A stretch of DNA of 64,000 bases from Homarus americanus (lineage: Eukaryota; Arthropoda; Malacostraca; Decapoda; Nephropidae): positions 10,592,563-10,656,562 of the forward strand of contig NW_024737068.1 in the NCBI RefSeq assembly GCF_018991925.1, in the 5' to 3' direction. Positions 59,060-64,000 of the stretch are shown in pieces (the stretch's first letter is position 1; every line of letters starts with the position of its first letter). A program made the translations under genes and the position numbers. The notes under the pieces are model-generated. The model did no database searches. It was not told the DNA's origin and worked only from the letters and a program-made list of their open reading frames with translations.

Positions 59060-59732
59060 TGTGGGATATGAGATTGTTTGGTTCACACTCAGGATGGAAT
59101 GGAGAAAGGAAACTCACAATGTGCTCTCTATATACATGTTGTATTGGATGTACAATGCAGCTTGGTGCTGGAAAGGCAGCATGGTTACAAGCGTGATGTA
59201 GAGAGAGCTGGTTGGTGAGGACGCTCAGAGAAGGACAGCTTGTGGGTCGCCATGCTCGCCAGCGGGAGCGAGGACCGCCAGGCAGGCGGAGGAGGAGCGA
59301 GGACCGCCAGGCAGGCGGAGGAGGAGCGAGGACCGCCAGGCAGGCGGAGGAGGAGCGAGGACCGCCAGGCAGGCGGAGGAGGAGCGAGGACCGCCAGGCA
59401 GGCGGAGGAGGAGCGAGGACCGCCAGGCAGGCGGAGGAGGAGCGAGGACCGCCAGGCAGGCGGAGGAGCGAGGACCGCCAGGCAGGCGGAGGAGGAGCGA
59501 GGACCGCCAGGCAGGCGGAGGTGTTGCTGGCTGGTTGGTGTAGGTAGAAGGAGAGGCAGATCACCACGAGGTCAGGTCTTAAATAGCGGGGGTAGGCGTG
59601 GCTTAGCAGTTGACCCCCGCTCCGTGGTGTATGGCGGCGCTGGTTGACCTAGACCACGAGGCATACACTGGGGAATTGGTGGGGTCGGCTAGGCAGCGAC
59701 AAACAGCGTTTGTAGGGGAGAATTCCACTACA
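59060..59732 (-). repeat. 3' LTR of TRIM-like element (9-unit version)
   Basis: 673 bases. It contains a minisatellite of nine 29-base units (GAGGACCGCCAGGCAGGCGG plus AGGAGGAGC) at about 59,270-59,520. The rest is nearly identical to the other LTR, so insertion is relatively recent. Confidence 0.9.
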
Positions 59733-60221
59733 ATACTCCCCCTTCCCTCCAGGCGGTGTAGGAGACTTGTTGTCTGCAGAGTTGCTTAGCACATGTGAGG
59801 CAGAACGGGCGGTGCGTGCCTCATGTGAGACAACGGCGATGGCGTGGATGAGCCGGTCGCTGGGGACAACTGTCTAGATACACAATATCTGTGGGAGTAG
59901 AGAGGGAGAATAAGGGTGTGTGGAGGCGATGAATGTTGTGCTTCCCTCACGGCAGGTACCGAGTCGTCAGATGCGCCTGCTGGGGTGTGTGGGCCTGGGT
60001 CAGGAGCAGGGGTTGCGTCAGCAGAAGCGGATGAGGGCTCGTGACAGCAGCTGGGTCCACGACAGCAGCAGGGAGTACCTGTGGTGTAGAGACAGTAGTT
60101 GTAGAGCCGATGAGAGCTGCTTCTGTGTGGATAAGCCAGTCTTCCATGTTGCTTGAAGACTGGGAGCGTGATCAGTTTCTCCTCCATCCTGTGTGAGTGC
60201 GAATCTCCGGGAGTCACCATT

Positions 60222-60755
60222 TGTGGGGTATGAGATTGTTTGGTTCACACTCAGGATGGAATGGAGAAAGGAAACTCACAATGTGCTCTCTATATACATG
60301 TTGTATTGGATGTACAATGCAGCTTGGTGCTGGAAAGGCAGCATGGTTACAAGGGTGATGTAGAGAGAGCTGGTTGGTGAGGACGCTCAGAGAAGGACAG
60401 CTTGTGGGTCGCCATGCTCGCCAGCGGGAGAGAGGACCGCCAGGCAGGCGGAGGAGGAGCAAGGACCGCCAGGCAGGCGGAGGAGGAGCGAGGACCGCCA
60501 GGCAGGCGGAGGAGGAGCGAGGACCGCCAGGCAGGCGGAGGAGGTGTTGCTGGCTGGTTGGTGTAGGTAGAAGGAGAGGCAGATCACCACGAGGTCAGGT
60601 CTTAAATAGCGGGGGTAGGCGTGGCTTAGCAGTTGAACCCCACTCCGTGGTGTATGGCGGCGCTGGTTGACCTAGACCACGAGGCATACACTGGGGAATT
60701 GGTGGGGTCGGCTAGGCAGCCACAAACAGCGTTTGTAGGGGAGAATTCCACTACA
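60222..60755 (-). repeat. 5' LTR of TRIM-like element (4-unit version)
   Basis: 534 bases. The same LTR with only four of the 29-base units (about 60,430-60,545). The loss or gain of five units accounts for the length difference between the LTRs. Confidence 0.9.
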
Positions 60756-60759
60756 ATAT

Positions 60760-61400
60760 GCTTATTAATGTACGGTGTTTTGCCATTAGGTTACTAAATT
60801 GAGTAGGATTAGAGTATTTAAGTGACGGGTCATGTGAGGAACCTCACCTCCTACTGAAGTAGACAAGGAAAGCTCCCATCTCACCTCCCCATATTCCCTT
60901 CCTTCATATCTGTGAGTTGTATATAAAAATATTTTTATGTCTACTTTCATAAATTATATATATATGCCTATTGATTGATTTTTTCTCCTAAGAGTTATCT
61001 GATAAAAATGTGAATTCACAAGGAAGGTACTGGTATGGAGGGTAGAACAGTAAAAAGGTGCCTCTGCCATACTTTGTTAGGTTCTCTTGTCTGAAATCTT
61101 TAATGTCAATCTTTACCCATACAATAACTATATACAAGCTATATGGTATCAGAACAATTGCCCTCCCCACCCATAGGACAACTGCCAGTGAGTAACTGAC
61201 ACAATATTGGAGCACTAAGAATTAGTGCTACATTTTCATGTTTTATTTGTAGTAATAATTATATACACAAAATGACAACTCTTAATTTATGGTTAAGTGC
61301 AAAAAAAAATTGGTTTGGTAGTTTAAGTTAAAGTTATTGTTGTCATGTTTTTCCCCATCGACTTTTATACTCATGATTCCTCCCAGTAAGTCCCGCCTTC
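60760..61400. other. No gene recognised
   Basis: AT-rich sequence, presumably still the intron of the Myb/SANT gene or flank. No second exon is evident. Confidence 0.4.
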
Positions 61401-61407
61401 CAAGACA

Positions 61408-64000
61408 GTTATCTTGTTATTCCATTCTCTCCTGACAAGCTCAATCTTGAATTAGTCTGTGTAAATCAACTTGAGTAATTCGCCAGACCTTTGTCAACTG
61501 AGGGTCATCTTTGAATAAGTAACAGTTAGTTTGTTTGTAATTTCTGTCATTGCGTGAGTAGTGATCGCTGGCAACTCACGAGTATATAAACCAGTGCGAG
61601 GAGGAGGAGAGAGCCTCTCTCTCTCTCTCTCTCCTCACGTCAACTTCGTTGTCCTACAGGTGTGTAGCAGTGTTTCCTAGCCAGTCAGTTTGATTCAGTC
61701 TTTGTAGTGTATGATCAGTGTTCATTCTTTAACAGTGGAATTGTCATTCACCCAGTGTAAGAAGTAATCTAATTTAATGTCGTCTGTCTTTGCCAGATGA
61801 GAGATTTGTTGTGATGGTGTTGCCATCATGCTTCCCAGTCCCTTGGCCTTCCTCTCTCCTCACGTCAACTTCGTTGTCCTACAGATTCCAGGGTGTCCTC
61901 TGAACACCCCATCGGCTGCTGAGCTGGTGGGTAACCAGCAGGGATCAATATATGCATTGATGTCGGTGATTCAACATGATTGAAACGGCAGGTCCGCCTC
62001 ATGAGCTAGACCCCAGACTCACCATGTGTCTGGCTTCCACCCAGCAACGGTTGTGAGCCCCAGTGTCGTACCCTGGGATGCTCCCTGGAAGTTATGGCCC
62101 ACAGTGTTTGATATATATGCTTGAGGATAATTAATTGGAAATAATTATCCCACCAGTAGGTGTGAGAAGTAAAGTAATTTGCAAGGAGTTGTCATGTAAC
62201 TATGTATTGTGAGTCAGGCCAAGGAACTGGTCCTGCTATGTAATGTTGTGTGCAATAAGTAAATACTGAGTTTGCAGTTGAGTAAGCGAGGAGTTGCACC
62301 TTGAAGTTAAATGTTAATAATATCTATTTTTCCCCTTTTCTTAGAGTATTTTAGGAGTATTCATTTTCCCCACAGTAGTTCACCTTTATTTCCATCCAAG
62401 TGACCCTGTTATCAGAATTACAATACCATGTGCCTTAGACCCTCGACATGCTACCAAAAAGAACCAAGGTTATGCAGTAACCATTGAAGTAAGTAGAAAG
62501 AACAATTACGGTAAATTAAAGAACTAATATACTGCTGGACTGGGGTCACTAATTCTAAGGGGGAATACTTAACTCTTATCTTAATTTCTAAGGGTCGCTG
62601 CCATTAGACCCCCCTCCCTCTGGACGGTATGTAACTCGTTAGGTAGCGGGCAGAGTGGACTAGACATTGGGTTAGGTTCTTCATGGACCAGATCGATAAG
62701 GGGAAAGAAGGGTGAAACCACATGTCTTAGTTCGTTCAAATGTTCCTTCTACCGTTACTTACTTCAGTTCATTTTCGGTACTACCTAACCTCAGTTCTTT
62801 TTGGTAGCATGTCGATGGTCTGGGCACATGGGTAGTGTAATTCTGATATCAGGGTCACTGGGACGGAAATAAAGGTAACTATTGTGGGAGAAATGAATAC
62901 TCCTAAAATACTCGAAGAACAAGTTTATTAATATAAAATCGTAGGGGAAAAAGAGATATTAACATAATGTATAATTACCAGGTTCAACTCCTGGGCTTAT
63001 TACAGACTCTGTATTTCTTATTTACTTGACAACAATCACTCGGGTAGTATACTCGTACCGTGCACAATCTTACTGGTGTCGCATTACATTACATAGCAGG
63101 ACCAGTTCCTTGTCCTTACAATCCATAGCTACATGGCCACTCCTTGCAGATTACTTTACTAAGTATTTCTCATTACATCCAGTTATAAGACCAACTGGCA
63201 TATGGCACTTCACAGACTTGGTAGGGCATAGGAGATGCACTCACAACAAGAAGTTAATACTGATACAAACACCTACATGAGTCCACTACCCAACATGGGG
63301 TAATTATTAACAAACCCATACAACCACACTGTGGACCATAACTCCAAGGCATAGCAGTGGTGCCTCTAACAACTGATGACTGCTGTTGTGGTCGGTTACA
63401 CTCCAACACAAGGCGTCTCTGGGGCCCTCGGTCCACGAGGTAGATTGGAGCCGATTAATCATGTCGAATCCGCGCCATCCCTCCTATATTGACCACTACT
63501 GGGTATCCACCGGCTCCGAGCGACTGGTGGGTTTCAATTAAGCCCACGGTCAATCTGGAACAAATGTTGGAGCGGGCGTCAGGGGACGGACTGGGAAGCA
63601 TGACAACACAACAAATCTCTGGTCTAGACGACAGACGTATTTACGTTATATTACTTCTTACACTGGGTGAATGACAATTCAGCTGTTAAAGCATGAACAC
63701 TGATATTCACTACCATTGACTGAATCAACTGAATGGCTACACATAAACATACCTGGAACAAACGTTGGGGTGGGCGTCGGGACGCTCACCCTGCATGATG
63801 TGCAGGTATATATATCCCTGAGTTGCCAGTGATCGCTACTCGCGCAATGACAATACATTACAAACAACTCTAACTGTTACTCATTCAAAGATGACCCTCA
63901 GTTGACAAAGGTCTGGCGAATTACTAAAGTTGATTTACACAGACTAATTCAAGATTGCGTTTGCCAGTAGAGAGTGGAATAAACGTAGTGACAACTGTGT
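61408..64000. repeat. Large palindrome of LTR-type sequence
   Basis: The left arm (61,408 to about 62,500) and right arm (about 62,740 to at least 63,995) are inverted copies. Landmarks: TTGAATTAGTCTGTGTAAAT (61,448) against its complement near 63,945; CGCCAGACCTTTGTCAACTG (61,481) against 63,900; GAGTATTTTAGGAGTATTCA (62,343) against 62,895; AAAAAGAACCAAGGTTATGC against 62,790. Each arm has a TATA-like box (61,581 and about 63,810, opposite strands) and shares order with the LTR-type sequences at 45.5 and 57 kb. The centre (about 62,530-62,720) is not paired. Confidence 0.82.
61430..62440 (+). mobile_element. LTR-type sequence, left arm
   Basis: It starts near CCTGACAAGCTCAATCTTG and has a TATA-like GAGTATATAAACC (61,579), a CT run (61,615-61,633) and the motif TCCTCACGTCAACTTCGTTG twice (61,633 and 61,856). 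The later part (GTACCCTGGGATGCTCC, GATAATTAATTGGAAATAAT) parallels the 45.5-46.7 kb copy. The repeated motif indicates an internal duplication of about 223 bases. Confidence 0.55.

Larger units (their letters stand above)
59060..60755 (-). mobile_element. TRIM-like miniature LTR retrotransposon
   Basis: Two direct repeats, 59,060-59,732 and 60,222-60,755, enclose only 489 bases. Flanks carry ATAT on both sides (59,056-59,059 and 60,756-60,759) as target duplication. On the minus strand each repeat starts TG (TGTAGTGGAATTC) and ends CA (CCCCACA). The 5' LTR (60,755 to 60,222) is followed by AATGGTGACTCCCGG, a plausible primer-binding site, and the 3' LTR is preceded by GGAGGGAAGGGGGAGTAT, a polypurine tract. 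The interior has no gag or pol. It lies in the Myb/SANT gene's first intron, antisense to that gene. Confidence 0.88.

Overview
The window looks like repeat-dense, non-coding-rich nuclear DNA of a large arthropod genome, most plausibly a decapod crustacean. The evidence is: CCTAA/TTAGG-type tracts (the arthropod telomere unit), very abundant CA, GA and AT microsatellites, kilobase-scale minisatellites, Penelope-like retroelements with GIY-YIG endonucleases, CR1-like LINEs, BEL/Pao and Ty3 remnants, a Helitron, a PIF/Harbinger transposase, tRNA-derived SINEs, and a hedgehog Hint exon with animal-type splicing. The species assignment is inference. There are no operons or bacterial features.

Layout. 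1-3.4 kb: degenerate satellites rich in CA and ACCACA with one SINE. 3.8-7.6 kb: G-rich minisatellite (unit about 20 bp). 7.6-13.2 kb: mixed low-complexity sequence, a 30-bp minisatellite in two blocks and a decayed LINE. 13.3-15.1 kb: a second G-rich array (GGGTGGAGCA). 15.1-18.7 kb: end of the hedgehog gene; the last exon (17,647-18,443, +) encodes the Hint/Hog autoprocessing domain, and the intron before it holds a SINE, a Helitron 3' end and a 25-bp tandem array. 18.7-22.5 kb: no recognised feature.

22.5-26.8 kb: a foldback element, then a 2.6-kb imperfect palindrome that runs into the 5' region of a Ty3-like element, whose decayed gag/protease (26.8-28.4 kb) is fused in frame to the GIY-YIG domain of a truncated Penelope-like element (PLE). 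30.2-35.6 kb: a second PLE, split by a 3.5-kb insertion with an ATATA duplication; the insert carries terminal inverted repeats and a decayed gene for a large protein with a FEN/PIN-nuclease-like domain and a Cys-rich tail. 36-38.2 kb: SINEs and the 5' half of a CR1-like LINE (SGNH-hydrolase ORF1 plus endonuclease). 39.7-42 kb: a long hairpin with a hammerhead-like core at its tip and a Helitron helicase ending in a Helitron terminus. 42-47 kb: LINE tail, then a second large palindrome around a Harbinger transposase fragment and an LTR. 47-51 kb: BEL/Pao gag and LINE fragments, one a chimera. 54-55.6 kb: CCTAA-like tract, CR1-like RT tail and SINE.

56-59 kb: two probable host exons, one EGF-like (Draper/MEGF type) and one Myb/SANT-like first exon with a promoter-like motif cluster upstream. 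A small LTR element (TRIM) sits 11 bases past the start of that exon's intron. 61.4-64 kb: a third large palindrome of an LTR-type sequence, reaching the window end.

Only three segments look like functional host coding sequence (hedgehog exon, EGF exon, Myb/SANT exon). All transposon genes seen carry stops, frameshifts, lost catalytic residues or truncations, so mobility in this copy of the locus is unlikely. The most unusual items are the TIR element with the FEN-like gene, the hammerhead-capped hairpin, and the repeated occurrence of head-to-head LTR palindromes.
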